Shown piece by piece: positions 6,518 to 14,192 of a DNA stretch of 39,633 nt; the stretch's first letter is position 1; each line of letters opens with the position of its first letter. Below the pieces are notes generated by a model. It worked only from the letters and a program-made list of their open reading frames with translations, did not search any database and was not told the origin of the DNA. The position numbers and the translations under genes are program-made. The stretch is from positions 1-39,633 of IMG/VR virus record IMGVR_UViG_3300013104_000047. One strand, given 5' to 3'. The stretch is from a virus.

Positions 6518-7335
6518 TGCTCGAGCCCCAACAACTCAGTCGCGAGCATCGGACGGCCAAGATTCACGGTTTGCATAGCTCTGTCTCCTGGTGACTGTGT
6601 GCGCTTCTCCGCTTCGGGCGGCTCTGGGAGTTCGTCGTCCCACCGTTCGCCGTTCAACCATGTCGCTGGGTGGGGCACGAACTGTTTCGCTGGACGGTGC
6701 TTGTGCTCGGCATAGGCGAGAGCAGCGGCGAACAGCTCATCGGGACTCTTCTTGAGGGCTGCTTTGTCCCACGCCTTCTTCGCTTCTCCCTTGCCGACCT
6801 TCCTCGGCCAGATGGCCCAGAAGTCATCGAAGGTGCGGTATGGGTGGATGGCGGGAACCATCGCCGGAGGTGATGACTCAGACCCAAACCCAAGATCAAA
6901 CCCAGACCCAACCCAACCCAACCCGTGGGTGAATGGTGCAGAAGGTTCTCCTGCATCCTTCATGCGTGATGCATGAAGGTCTCTCCGGGTTGCGCGAGGG
7001 TCGTCGAACGCAGGCAGGACATCCTTCGTCGGGTGCGGCGGCTTCTGGTGTTCTCCCCAGTTGATGACTGCGAGGTAGTCCGTCCCCTCGACCGTGTATC
7101 TGACGACCACGTGAGCATCCGTGAGGTGCCACAGCCACTCATCGATCGTCTCGGCGGTAATGTCCGGGTCAAGCGGGAAACAGTCGGCCTTCACCAACAG
7201 CGGGTTGTCCTTGGCTTTCCCGTGGTCATCCACGTACCCCCAGAGCAGAGTCCAGAAGTAGCGAATCGGGATCGGCCACGACGCGACCTTCTCAGAGGTC
7301 CGCAGATCGTGCTTCATCATCCGCGTCTTAGCCAT
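6514..7335 (-). CDS. Replication initiator, winged-helix/DnaD-type
   Basis: A 273-residue protein. Residues about 8-95 look like the winged-helix domain of phage replisome organisers (RYFWTLLWGYVDDHGKAK; then INWGEHQKPPHPTK). A glycine-rich linker (about 120-155) is encoded by G-tract repeats. A C-terminal domain holds the FWAIWPRKVGKGEAKKAW motif common in DnaD-like phage replication proteins. ATG 7335 overlaps the GIY-YIG stop by eight bases. Likely role: bind the origin and recruit loader and helicase. Confidence 0.75.
   Translation of the reverse strand: MAKTRMMKHDLRTSEKVASWPIPIRYFWTLLWGYVDDHGKAKDNPLLVKADCFPLDPDITAETIDEWLWHLTDAHVVVRYTVEGTDYLAVINWGEHQKPPHPTKDVLPAFDDPRATRRDLHASRMKDAGEPSAPFTHGLGWVGSGFDLGFGSESSPPAMVPAIHPYRTFDDFWAIWPRKVGKGEAKKAWDKAALKKSPDELFAAALAYAEHKHRPAKQFVPHPATWLNGERWDDELPEPPEAEKRTQSPGDRAMQTVNLGRPMLATELLGLEQ
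6879..6979. other. Candidate replication origin inside initiator gene
   Basis: Positions 6880-6924 carry seven CCC tracts spaced by two to seven bases (repeated ACCCAA on the plus strand, GGGTT on the minus), able to form G-quadruplex on the minus strand. About 30 bases on, CCTTCATGC/GCATGAAGG at 6957-6979 is a perfect nine-base inverted repeat with a five-base loop. Direct repeats plus an inverted repeat within the initiator's linker resemble origins placed inside initiator genes, as in lambda O. Confidence 0.4.
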
Positions 7336-7681
7336 GACGGAACCACCCCAGATCGCTTGCATGGAACTCATGCGTTTCGAGAGTCGGGTAGGTCAGGACG
7401 CCAGCACGGATGTCTGCCCACACCCGTCTGCCGGCAGGACCGCAAGGGTCGATGTTGAACGGCGGATCATCGAACATGACGCTCGCCGCTTCGACGTTCT
7501 CGGCCTCTTCACGTGTGGCGTACCGATCAACTTCAAACCACGTCGCCATTCCCCACCAGCTCGAGCTTCGGCGATGCTGACGCAACCGCTCCGATGCGTC
7601 GTAGCTGATGCCGACGTACAGGATCTCCCCTTCGTCGTCGAATGCTCTGTAGACGTCAGTTGGACCTACGATCTTCGCCAT
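7328..7681 (-). CDS. GIY-YIG endonuclease
   Basis: A 117-residue GIY-YIG nuclease. DVYRAF at 9-14 and LYVGISYDASERLRQH at 21-36 form the first two motifs with the catalytic arginine, and a glutamate in the YATREEAENVEA helix continues the fold. The ATG has AAGGAGGAGAC immediately upstream. It sits between a DNA methyltransferase and the replication initiator, typical of a free-standing homing or nicking endonuclease. Confidence 0.8.
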   Translation of the reverse strand: MAKIVGPTDVYRAFDDEGEILYVGISYDASERLRQHRRSSSWWGMATWFEVDRYATREEAENVEAASVMFDDPPFNIDPCGPAGRRVWADIRAGVLTYPTLETHEFHASDLGWFRHG

Positions 7682-7699
7682 GTCTCCTCCTTTCCTGTG

Positions 7700-8659
7700 T
7701 CATGCGGCACCGTCCCCGAAGTTCAGGGGCGGGGACTGGAACCGCGCGCTGAGCGACAGATCCAGGTAGTCCTTGTTCAGGTCGATGCCCACGTACTTGC
7801 GTCCCTCCTGAGTAGCGACCATCCCTGTCGTCCCAGACCCGCTGAACGGATCCAGAACCGTGTCCCCAGGACGTGAACCAGCGAGGATGCAAGGGCGAAT
7901 GAGGTCAGGCGGATACACCGCGAAGTGGGCACCAGGGAACTGCACAGTCGGCACCGTCCAAACCGAACGCTTGTTCTTGTCCGTCACGCCACCCGCACGC
8001 ATCCGTGCGGCGAGGGAGTCCAGCCCGCCGTTGCCGCCGTTACCAGCGCCGTACTTCACCGAAGTGTCATAGTGAGCAGTGGTCCTCTGGGCGTTGGAAT
8101 CAGACATTGGTTCCGCGATTGATGCTGCGTCGTAGTAGTACTTGGGCTTCTTCGCGAAGAGGAAGAGGTACTCGTGAGACTTGGTTGGGCGGTCTGTGAC
8201 GCTCTCTGGCATGGGGTTGGGCTTTTGCCAGATGATGTCCGACCGAAGAATCCAGCCGTCCGCTTGCAGAGCTAAGGCAACCCGCCAGGGAACACCTATG
8301 AGGTTCTTGGCAGCAAGACCGTCTACCTTCGATCGTTTGGCGTGTCCGCCCTTGTTGCGCGTATTTGTCGGAGAGTTGCCCGACAGCGCGCTCGAATAGG
8401 AATCGCCGAGGTTCAGCCACAGCGTCCCGTCATCAACCAGAACTCGCCTCAGCTCCGCGAAGAGCGAGACCAGCGACTCGATGTAGCCAGTCACGCTGTT
8501 TTCGGCGCCGATCTGTCCGTCCTCGCCGTAGTCACGCAGCCCGAAGTAGGGCGGTGACGTGACGATCGTCTGAACCGAAGAGCTTGGGAGCGTCACGGAC
8601 ACGGCAAGCGCATCTCCATGATGGAGGCTGATGAGATCGTCTCCGTAGTAAGGGTTCAC
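7700..8659 (-). CDS. DNA methyltransferase, N4-cytosine/N6-adenine type
   Basis: A 319-residue amino-methyltransferase with circularly permuted motif order. The catalytic SPPY is at residues 35-38 and the AdoMet-binding DPFSGSGTTG is near 270-279. SPPY favours N4-cytosine over N6-adenine. The start is GTG overlapping the previous stop as GTGA, since the upstream reading lacks family similarity. No partner restriction enzyme is adjacent. Orphan phage methylases usually protect phage DNA from host restriction. Confidence 0.85.
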   Translation of the reverse strand: MNPYYGDDLISLHHGDALAVSVTLPSSSVQTIVTSPPYFGLRDYGEDGQIGAENSVTGYIESLVSLFAELRRVLVDDGTLWLNLGDSYSSALSGNSPTNTRNKGGHAKRSKVDGLAAKNLIGVPWRVALALQADGWILRSDIIWQKPNPMPESVTDRPTKSHEYLFLFAKKPKYYYDAASIAEPMSDSNAQRTTAHYDTSVKYGAGNGGNGGLDSLAARMRAGGVTDKNKRSVWTVPTVQFPGAHFAVYPPDLIRPCILAGSRPGDTVLDPFSGSGTTGMVATQEGRKYVGIDLNKDYLDLSLSARFQSPPLNFGDGAA

Positions 8660-8949
8660 GATTGCCGGACATTCTGGGACGAAGGACGAGTGAATAGGTG
8701 GCGCCCCAGTTCCTCGATGCCATCCGAACAGGTCAAGCCGCCGTTTCGACTCACATCGCGGGACCGCCCACACTTGACGCACACGTCGTCGGGTCGAGGC
8801 TGATGAGGTACATGCTCTGACTTCCGATGCGCGCGGACATCCCGCACGGCCTCAGCATGGGTAAGACGCGGCAAACCAACGAACTCCTGGCACTTCCAGC
8901 ACCAAGCACGCGGGGCTGACCACGTCAACGTTTCCTGATGTCTACTCAT
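8656..8949 (-). CDS. Small protein with two CxxC motifs, 97 aa
   Basis: A 97-residue protein with WCWKC at 16-20 and CVKCG at 57-61, consistent with a zinc-binding module. The rest is rich in histidine and arginine (RDVRAHRKSEHVPHQ). It overlaps HNH upstream (ATGA) and the methyltransferase downstream (GTGA). The function is unknown. A role as partner or specificity factor for the methyltransferase is possible but unproven. Confidence 0.65.
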   Translation of the reverse strand: MSRHQETLTWSAPRAWCWKCQEFVGLPRLTHAEAVRDVRAHRKSEHVPHQPRPDDVCVKCGRSRDVSRNGGLTCSDGIEELGRHLFTRPSSQNVRQS

Positions 8950-9362
8950 CTGCTGAGCACTCCTTTCACGTAGTTCCCGCCAGCCGCGTCGATCGGTCGG
9001 ATTCCTTTCGACTCCTCATCCACGTGGTCGAGGAGGTGCACGAGCCCGCCGAGCCGGTAGTTGACCGGAACCTCAGCGAACGTGGCCCACGCGTTGACAG
9101 ACCAGCCCGCCTCACGCCCGGGACCGGTATGCGCGATCCCGTGGCAGCCGGACGTGTTCCCCCGACCACACAGGTGGAGGAGGTTCTGCACGTCATCAGG
9201 GCCACCCTGAGAGCGGTACAGACGGTGATGCATCTCCGTGGCAGGCTTACGACCGCAGCCCTCACAGCGGCCACCAGAGCGTCGCTGGACGAGCTCGTAG
9301 GCTGCAGAAGATGCGCGCTTCTGGTCAGCATTCGACAGCGGCGCCTGCTTCGGCCCGATCAT
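8946..9362 (-). CDS. HNH endonuclease
   Basis: A 138-residue nuclease. CEGCG near residues 33-37 begins the metal site, MHHRLYRSQGGPDDVQNLLHLC contains the HNH core with paired histidines and the conserved asparagine, and C..CHG near 69-75 completes it. ATG 9362 overlaps the WhiB stop as ATGA, which decides it over an upstream ATG. This compact HNH with a C-terminal tail is more like recombination-associated HNH proteins than the HNH_3 homing type elsewhere in the window. Confidence 0.8.
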   Translation of the reverse strand: MIGPKQAPLSNADQKRASSAAYELVQRRSGGRCEGCGRKPATEMHHRLYRSQGGPDDVQNLLHLCGRGNTSGCHGIAHTGPGREAGWSVNAWATFAEVPVNYRLGGLVHLLDHVDEESKGIRPIDAAGGNYVKGVLSR

Positions 9363-9589
9363 GCGCTCAGCCCCTTCAGCTTGTGTCTCTGCCGCGGTGA
9401 CAGACCGCCGTAGATGCCGTACTGCTCGTTCGTGTCCAACGCCCACTGCAAGCAAGAATCTGCTACGTCACACTGCCGGCAGATGAGTCGAGCCTGAGCA
9501 GACGAACCACCGTGGTCGATCACGAACAGGTCTGGGTCGGTCTGTGCGCACAACGCTTCGTCGCGCCACTCCTCGGAGTCGTAACTCAT
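9359..9589 (-). CDS. whiB: WhiB-family transcription factor
   Basis: A 76-residue protein with the four cysteines of an iron-sulfur WhiB protein at C14, C37, C40 and C46, followed by the GIYGG turn (58-62) and a basic C-terminus (SPRQRHKLKG) for DNA contact. WhiB proteins are restricted to Actinobacteria and their phages, so this supports the host assignment. Phage copies can alter host or phage transcription and superinfection outcome. It overlaps both neighbours as ATGA. Confidence 0.9.
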   Translation of the reverse strand: MSYDSEEWRDEALCAQTDPDLFVIDHGGSSAQARLICRQCDVADSCLQWALDTNEQYGIYGGLSPRQRHKLKGLSA

Positions 9590-10356
9590 GCGAGCTCACC
9601 TGCCGAGTTCCTTCGATACAGCCGGGGCTCGTATCCCAGATCGTGTTCTCGCCCGAGATCGCAGTTGCAAGCCACGAGCCCAGGAACGTTCGCGTCGTAG
9701 GCGTGATGGATCACGTCAGTGGCAGGGGGCTTGAGGTGGGCAAGGATCTGCCTCCCGACGAGCTCGGTCATGGCCGGCGGGATAGCTTCGCGGAGCTCAT
9801 CACGAGTCATCCAGTCGATGCCCATCGCGACCCGACCCGCAGCGACACCGGAGAAGTTCCCGACGATGTGCATGAACTCGTCCGGCCCTGGCTGCCGCCC
9901 CATCTTCGCCGTCTTCGCAACGTGCGCCGGATGCAACGGCTGCAGCAGGTTGACGTTGGATTCGAACAGACGGTGACGGTACGTGCGCAGTCCAGGGAAC
10001 ATGGCGCCGCACAACTCGATCGGATCCTTGAGCGGAGCGCCGACGACGTTCTCGATCACCCACGGCTTCCCGATCAGCTGAAACGCCGCCCTGGTTGCGG
10101 TGATGAAGTCCGGGTGCTCGTTGCCCTGTATCCGCTGAGCGTTGGTGAACGCCTGGCACGGGGGCGAAGCATGAAACGCATCGAACTCGTGGTGGTGCTC
10201 GAGCAGATACTTCAACGCGTCGCCCTGGTGGAACTCGAACGGGTAACGCGGCTGCGGGTCAATGTCGACCCCAAAAACGTCGAAGCCGGCCCTGTGGTAG
10301 CCCATTCCTGCGCCTCCAGCACAGGAGAACAGGTCCAAGATCCGCGGCCTAGACAT
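9586..10356 (-). CDS. DNA (cytosine-5) methyltransferase
   Basis: A 256-residue C5 methyltransferase. Motif I is LFSCAGGAGMG (9-19), motif IV is PPCQ with catalytic Cys67, and motif VI is ENV (102-104). A YRHRLFES stretch resembles motif VIII. It is short for the family, with a reduced target-recognition region. ATG 10356 has GGTGG upstream and overlaps the HNH gene by eight bases. With the amino-methyltransferase at 7.7-8.7 kb, this is the second orphan methylase. Confidence 0.85.
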   Translation of the reverse strand: MSRPRILDLFSCAGGAGMGYHRAGFDVFGVDIDPQPRYPFEFHQGDALKYLLEHHHEFDAFHASPPCQAFTNAQRIQGNEHPDFITATRAAFQLIGKPWVIENVVGAPLKDPIELCGAMFPGLRTYRHRLFESNVNLLQPLHPAHVAKTAKMGRQPGPDEFMHIVGNFSGVAAGRVAMGIDWMTRDELREAIPPAMTELVGRQILAHLKPPATDVIHHAYDANVPGLVACNCDLGREHDLGYEPRLYRRNSAGELA

Positions 10357-10810
10357 GAGACCACCGATCCCCACGCACAGCTTGGGTGATTGTGCGGCGG
10401 TCTACCGAGTAGCGAGCGGCAAGAGCGTGATACGACTCGCCATTTGCGTGCAGCTCGCGAGCTTCGCGCACGATCGCATCGTTCAGTTTTGACTGAGCAT
10501 TCGCCATGCCGACCATGCGGGGTGGATTGACGGCACGGTTGCGCGCCCGGGCATCAGCAGAATTGTCTGCATGTGTGCCGGGGAGCAGGTGCTGCGGATT
10601 CACACACGGTGGGTTATCACATGCGTGGCGCACAACGGGGGGAAGGTAACCATTCGCCAGCAAGAACGAGAGGCGATGAGCCTTCATCGGCTTCCCGTTC
10701 ACGCTGATTTGGCCGTAGCCTAGGTGGCGCTTAGCGGCCTGCCATTCCCAACATTCGCCTGGCCCTCGGCGCGCCACCTTCTTCCAGAATCTCTCTTCCA
10801 AGCTGCTCAT
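10349..10810 (-). CDS. HNH homing-type endonuclease
   Basis: A 153-residue HNH_3-type nuclease. CWEW lies near residues 20-23 and the core [18 protein letters not shown] at 61-78. A C-terminal helix-turn-helix (about 105-150, YHALAARYSVDRRTITQAV) resembles the one in the HNH at 4.8-5.3 kb. It sits between the resolvase-like gene and the C5 methyltransferase with four- and eight-base overlaps. Confidence 0.85.
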   Translation of the reverse strand: MSSLEERFWKKVARRGPGECWEWQAAKRHLGYGQISVNGKPMKAHRLSFLLANGYLPPVVRHACDNPPCVNPQHLLPGTHADNSADARARNRAVNPPRMVGMANAQSKLNDAIVREARELHANGESYHALAARYSVDRRTITQAVRGDRWSHV

Positions 10811-11169
10811 GGCCGTCCTTCCGTTTCGATTCCCCAGACCAGGACGAGCAGTTCGCGGACCGTCATGGTCACGTACTGATCGATGAACTGGCCCTTGCGT
10901 GCCCGTTTGTGGATGACGATCCCGGCTGCAGCGTCAGCGTTGCCTGCTTCCTGTTGCGCTTCGGTGACCCACCCAGCGAGGTTTGTCTTGGCGACGTTCT
11001 TGCATTCGATGGCGAGCTTCCCGTTTGGGGTGCGGACGTTGGCAATGTCGCCGCGGTCGGCGGTTCCTCGGAGTGGCGCCCGGTCGATTCGGTCGTCTTC
11101 GAGGGCGGCAGCGAACCCGTCCGCGATGAGACGTTCGAACGTGGTGCCCTTCTGCTTCGACTTGCTCAT
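10807..11169 (-). CDS. Holliday junction resolvase-like nuclease
   Basis: A 120-residue PD-(D/E)XK-type protein. An early glutamate (E12), GDI with D41, and IECKN with E55 and K57 form the active-site pattern of archaeal/phage Hjc-like resolvases and related small nucleases. It follows the RecE-like nuclease and unknown recombination genes, fitting resolution of replication or recombination intermediates. ATG 11169 overlaps the upstream stop as ATGA. Confidence 0.7.
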   Translation of the reverse strand: MSKSKQKGTTFERLIADGFAAALEDDRIDRAPLRGTADRGDIANVRTPNGKLAIECKNVAKTNLAGWVTEAQQEAGNADAAAGIVIHKRARKGQFIDQYVTMTVRELLVLVWGIETEGRP

Positions 11170-11720
11170 GCCGGCCCAGCCTTCACACGTGTCCACTCGG
11201 CGGTGATCATGTCGATGATCGTCTTGCCTGCATGGTTTGCGCGTGCAGCTTGACCGAGCGCAACGATCGCATCCAGGTCTTCGTTGGTCTCGTTCAACTC
11301 CTTCAACCAGTCCCGACCTGAGGTGTCTTTCGGGGTCTCGAGCGGCTGCACAGTGAACGGTGCACGCTTCCCACGAGTCGTAGTCAGGCTGAGCGCGAGG
11401 GGCTTATCGATGTGCGACAGGTGGCTGATCTTGATGCCGCCGACGACCTGCCCACCGAAGCGAACGTCAGGGTCGCCGTAGAGGGTCAGCTTGCGACCGG
11501 TGTAGGTGGATGCTTCCGGCCCCCACGCGGCGACGAGAACTCTCCTCATCGTTTTTGAGGGCTTGTAGGGTCGCCCGGGGTACTCGACGAGGTGCACTTC
11601 GACAGGCTGTTCAGCACTACCCGCCTTGACCTCCGTGACCGTGACCGTCTTCGGCCCGCCCACGTAATCGTCGTAGTTCTGCTGGTCGCTCTTCGGAGCG
11701 GTCGTTTCTGCGATATCCAT
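11166..11720 (-). CDS. Recombination-block protein, unknown, 184 aa
   Basis: A protein with a beta-rich middle (KTVTVTEVKAGSAEQPVEVHLVEY; GRKLTLYGDP) and the phrase LSLTTTRGKRAPFTVQPL, resembling a conserved phage protein often found near RecE/RecB-like nucleases. The C-terminus is helical. Starts at GTG 11723 or ATG 11720 are both possible; the ATG is chosen. It may be a DNA-binding partner of the nuclease, but I cannot name the family. Confidence 0.7.
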   Translation of the reverse strand: MDIAETTAPKSDQQNYDDYVGGPKTVTVTEVKAGSAEQPVEVHLVEYPGRPYKPSKTMRRVLVAAWGPEASTYTGRKLTLYGDPDVRFGGQVVGGIKISHLSHIDKPLALSLTTTRGKRAPFTVQPLETPKDTSGRDWLKELNETNEDLDAIVALGQAARANHAGKTIIDMITAEWTRVKAGPA

Positions 11721-11722
11721 CA

Positions 11723-11980
11723 CTAGACCTGCCGATCGCTGGGGAGCGTCAGGTACTGGATGAAGTAAGAGACCAGTTCGACAGCTCGACCGGGTGCGAA
11801 CTGCTCGAACTCTGCGGCATCTTCGCGGATCTGCTCGGCGAGATACTTCTGGGCGTCCAGTTGACCGGACCGGTAGACGGCACGTAACGGCTTCACACCA
11901 CCGCTGTAGTAACCAACGGTTGAAGCACGAGCAGCGATCAATCGGAGGTTGTCATCGGATGGTTCTGAATGAGTAATCAT
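11723..11980 (-). CDS. Hypothetical protein, 85 aa
   Basis: The ATG overlaps the stop of the RecE-like gene (ATGA). An 85-residue helical, acidic protein (KYLAEQIREDAAEFEQFAPG) without cysteines or membrane segments. It lies between two recombination-block genes. The longer upstream frame is arginine-rich and overlaps the RecE-like gene, so it was discarded. Confidence 0.65.
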   Translation of the reverse strand: MITHSEPSDDNLRLIAARASTVGYYSGGVKPLRAVYRSGQLDAQKYLAEQIREDAAEFEQFAPGRAVELVSYFIQYLTLPSDRQV

Positions 11981-12852
11981 GAGACTTGGATTTCTTCCTC
12001 TTCGGACTCGTACACGGCCCATGTCGGGGGTGTGAGTGTTGCTGTTGGGTAGCCGGGCCAGATACCTGACTCGGTGCATTCTCGGTAGAGGTCGCGTGCT
12101 CGTTTGACGCGTTCTTTGGCGAGGTCTTCCCACATGAAGTCGAGGTCGTACACACCGACTAGGTAGGGGGCGACGTTCTCCACAACTAGAAACCGAAAGC
12201 TCTCGAGCTCAGAACCGGTGATCGCGGTGTGAGCTTCCCCATACCAGCGGTCCTGAATGAAGTACCCGAGCCGCCCGACTGCCGTGTTGAAGCCCTTGGG
12301 TGATGCGTCGCGTGCGGTCTTCAGGTCGCCGGCACGTACACCGTCGTAGATGTCGAACCGTGCCCGGGTGGGTACGTCGTCGATGGTTGCGAACAGGCTG
12401 ACCTCACGGCCAGACACGGACTCGAGGAACGTTCGTGCGTCCTGGTTGGCGAGCACGGACTCAGCCATCAGATCGACTTCGCGCATCTGACCTGGGGCGA
12501 TTGGAGCTAGGCCCTTGGAACGCTGCTCCTCAGCCCACGCTTTGGCTGCCACGCTCTCGGAGACGTTGCCACCCTTTGTGATGTGCTCTGGCGGGTATGC
12601 GATGGCGCTTGCCCCGGTTCCGAGTACCTTCGTGTGCACAGCGGTTCCGAGGTCGAACGCTGCACGTCCCGGCCGCGGGTGGCGCCGTTCGTAGTCGAAC
12701 TTGGCTGGGGATTCGAGGAGGCGTCTGGCACCGGTCGAGGAGAGCGCCGGGTGCGAATGGTATTCAGCCTCGGAGACGTTCTCGTAGATCCCGTTGCGTT
12801 CTCCCATTGCTGCCCGGATGGTGGCGGGGTCAGACTGCAAACGCTCAGACAT
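11977..12852 (-). CDS. RecE-like PD-(D/E)XK exonuclease
   Basis: A 291-residue protein matching phage exonuclease VIII/RecB-like nucleases. SEAEYHSHPALSSTGARRLLESP is the typical N-terminal opening. GTAVH (69-73) supplies a histidine, RARFDIYD (163-170) and AGDLKTA (175-181) give D167, D176 and K178, and FIQDRWYGEA (199-207) is the QxxxY motif. It would degrade dsDNA to feed annealing-based recombination. No RecT is recognised, and the 184-residue downstream protein is a possible partner. Confidence 0.8.
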   Translation of the reverse strand: MSERLQSDPATIRAAMGERNGIYENVSEAEYHSHPALSSTGARRLLESPAKFDYERRHPRPGRAAFDLGTAVHTKVLGTGASAIAYPPEHITKGGNVSESVAAKAWAEEQRSKGLAPIAPGQMREVDLMAESVLANQDARTFLESVSGREVSLFATIDDVPTRARFDIYDGVRAGDLKTARDASPKGFNTAVGRLGYFIQDRWYGEAHTAITGSELESFRFLVVENVAPYLVGVYDLDFMWEDLAKERVKRARDLYRECTESGIWPGYPTATLTPPTWAVYESEEEEIQVS

Positions 12853-13190
12853 CAGGCCCAGTCCCATTCGGGGTAGTCCTCAAGCCAAGTGGTGGTGATC
12901 GGCCCTGACCCGACTTCGGGGGCGCGGTCGTCGCGCATGTCGTCGCCGTCGTCGCCTGCGTATACCGCCGCGTCAATGGCGAACCACTGACCCGTGATGC
13001 ACTCCTGCCCCGGCACGCGCATGTGTCCTTCCTGGTCATGCGTTCCCGCCTCATTCCAGACGTAGAACTCGCAGTCGCACTTCGGATAGCTGCGGCAGTC
13101 TGCTGTCGCATCGGCGGTGCAGGTGAACTTCACCTTGCGGTCGTGGAATGTCCCGGGCTCGATGGTCACCTGATGCGTTTCGTTGCTCAT
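12852..13190 (-). CDS. Cys-rich hypothetical protein, 112 aa
   Basis: It begins MSNETHQVTIEPG. Five cysteines lie in residues 23-41 (C24, C31, C37 and C39 among them), followed by WNEAGTH and a very acidic C-terminus. The cysteine cluster may bind zinc. The stop shares one base with the RecE-like start (TGATG). No family recognised. Confidence 0.65.
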   Translation of the reverse strand: MSNETHQVTIEPGTFHDRKVKFTCTADATADCRSYPKCDCEFYVWNEAGTHDQEGHMRVPGQECITGQWFAIDAAVYAGDDGDDMRDDRAPEVGSGPITTTWLEDYPEWDWA

Positions 13191-13228
13191 GTCTGTTTCT
13201 CGTTTCTCTGTGTAGTTGTCCCCGCCCG

Positions 13229-13390
13229 TTAGAACAGGGCGGACGGGTTCTCGTGTTCGCAGTACGTGCACACCCAGGTGCGGGTGTTGTCGTCCACGTC
13301 GTAGATGACAGTGACGGTCTGGTACAGGCCGCATTGGGCGCAGGTGACGTTCTCGTCGTAATACGAACGACCCTCACCGGACGTCGGCAT
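13229..13390 (-). CDS. Zinc-ribbon microprotein, 53 aa
   Basis: A short gene with CAQC at 17-20 and CTYC at 41-44, separated by a 20-residue beta-hairpin (YQTVTVIYDVDDNTRTW), a classic zinc ribbon. It ends NPSALF. The ATG lies 17 bases inside the upstream gene. Zinc ribbons of this size often act as nucleic-acid or protein adaptors, but no target is evident. Confidence 0.6.
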   Translation of the reverse strand: MPTSGEGRSYYDENVTCAQCGLYQTVTVIYDVDDNTRTWVCTYCEHENPSALF

Positions 13391-13706
13391 CAGAGGCTCC
13401 GAGGATCGCGTCAGCGAGAGCTACGACATGTCGATTCGTGCTGATCCCGAGGTCGCCCCGCATGTGGGTCAGGACGTGCCGCAGGATCGCGAGCTGCGCG
13501 TCGATCGTCGCGATGAGCACCATGAGCGCAGGTGCCGTCTCGTAGCGATCCCATCCTTCGTAGTGGTCCTCGTCGTCACAGCTGATGTCGCAATTCCGTG
13601 CGATGTGCCGGACCGCGCCGCGCGTGTACTCAGCACACGGCCACCCGACAGCCTTGATCTCTTCGAGCTTGGTGATTGCGGCTTCCAACTTCTCAACGGC
13701 GTTCAT
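13374..13706 (-). CDS. Hypothetical protein, 110 aa
   Basis: A helical protein with an opening coiled-coil-like helix (VEKLEAAITKLEEIKA), a middle region with C24, C39 and C43, and a C-terminal helix. It overlaps the membrane protein upstream as ATGA and the zinc-ribbon gene downstream by 17 bases. No family recognised. Confidence 0.7.
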   Translation of the reverse strand: MNAVEKLEAAITKLEEIKAVGWPCAEYTRGAVRHIARNCDISCDDEDHYEGWDRYETAPALMVLIATIDAQLAILRHVLTHMRGDLGISTNRHVVALADAILGASDADVR

Positions 13707-13930
13707 GATCCGTCCTTTCTCAGCAGGTCCCGCACGCTCACGGAATCGCCACCGACCCGGAGTGCGCGTTCGTTCGCGAGTTCCTTCCCGCGCCGGTCAG
13801 CCATCGCTTTCCACCGGTCGTGGTCCTGCTGCAACTCAGCTTTCGAACCACCCGCGACAAGGAGACAGGTGAGGAGGAAGACAATGACAGTGAGCTCGAA
13901 CGCGGCGAGGATGATCCAGATGGCGGTCAT
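13703..13930 (-). CDS. Single-span membrane protein, 75 aa
   Basis: Residues about 3-27 form a hydrophobic segment (AIWIILAAFELTVIVFLLTC), followed by a charged cytoplasmic-looking helix (QDHDRWKAMADRRGKELANE). It resembles small spanin- or Rz-like topologies but lies far from the lysis genes. ATG overlaps the upstream microprotein stop (ATGA). Confidence 0.65.
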   Translation of the reverse strand: MTAIWIILAAFELTVIVFLLTCLLVAGGSKAELQQDHDRWKAMADRRGKELANERALRVGGDSVSVRDLLRKDGS

Positions 13931-14025
13931 CGTGCACCGCCGTTCGCGGCATGCGCAGACGCCGGCACCGGGGCAGGGAAATCGGCGAACCACTTCTGCT
14001 GCTCGATCAAATCTGGGGTACTCAT
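13927..14025 (-). CDS. Microprotein, 32 aa
   Basis: A 32-residue gene that starts and ends in ATGA overlaps with its neighbours, preceded by CGGAGA. It begins MSTPDLIEQQKWFADF and ends alanine/proline-rich. There is no membrane segment and no family. The support is entirely the coupled boundaries and ribosome site. Confidence 0.5.
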   Translation of the reverse strand: MSTPDLIEQQKWFADFPAPVPASAHAANGGAR

Positions 14026-14192
14026 TGCTGTCTCCGTTGTTCTCGTTGTGCCTCGAACCGGTCGAGGGCTTCCAGATCGTGTTCACGTCGCGCCTGTGCA
14101 GACATGTACAGGTCGGTGGGTGTCGTGGTGGGGGTGTCGTCTGGTGGGAGCAGATGACCCACGTCATGCCAGATCGGCTCGCGGGCGGTCAT
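14022..14192 (-). CDS. Hypothetical protein, 56 aa
   Basis: The ATG overlaps the stop of the upstream zinc-ribbon gene (ATGA) and its stop overlaps the next start (ATGA). The N-terminus contains a histidine/tryptophan group (IWHDVGHLLPP), then a threonine/proline linker and a charged C-terminal helix (RREHDLEALDRFEAQREQR). The function is unknown. Confidence 0.55.
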   Translation of the reverse strand: MTAREPIWHDVGHLLPPDDTPTTTPTDLYMSAQARREHDLEALDRFEAQREQRRQQ

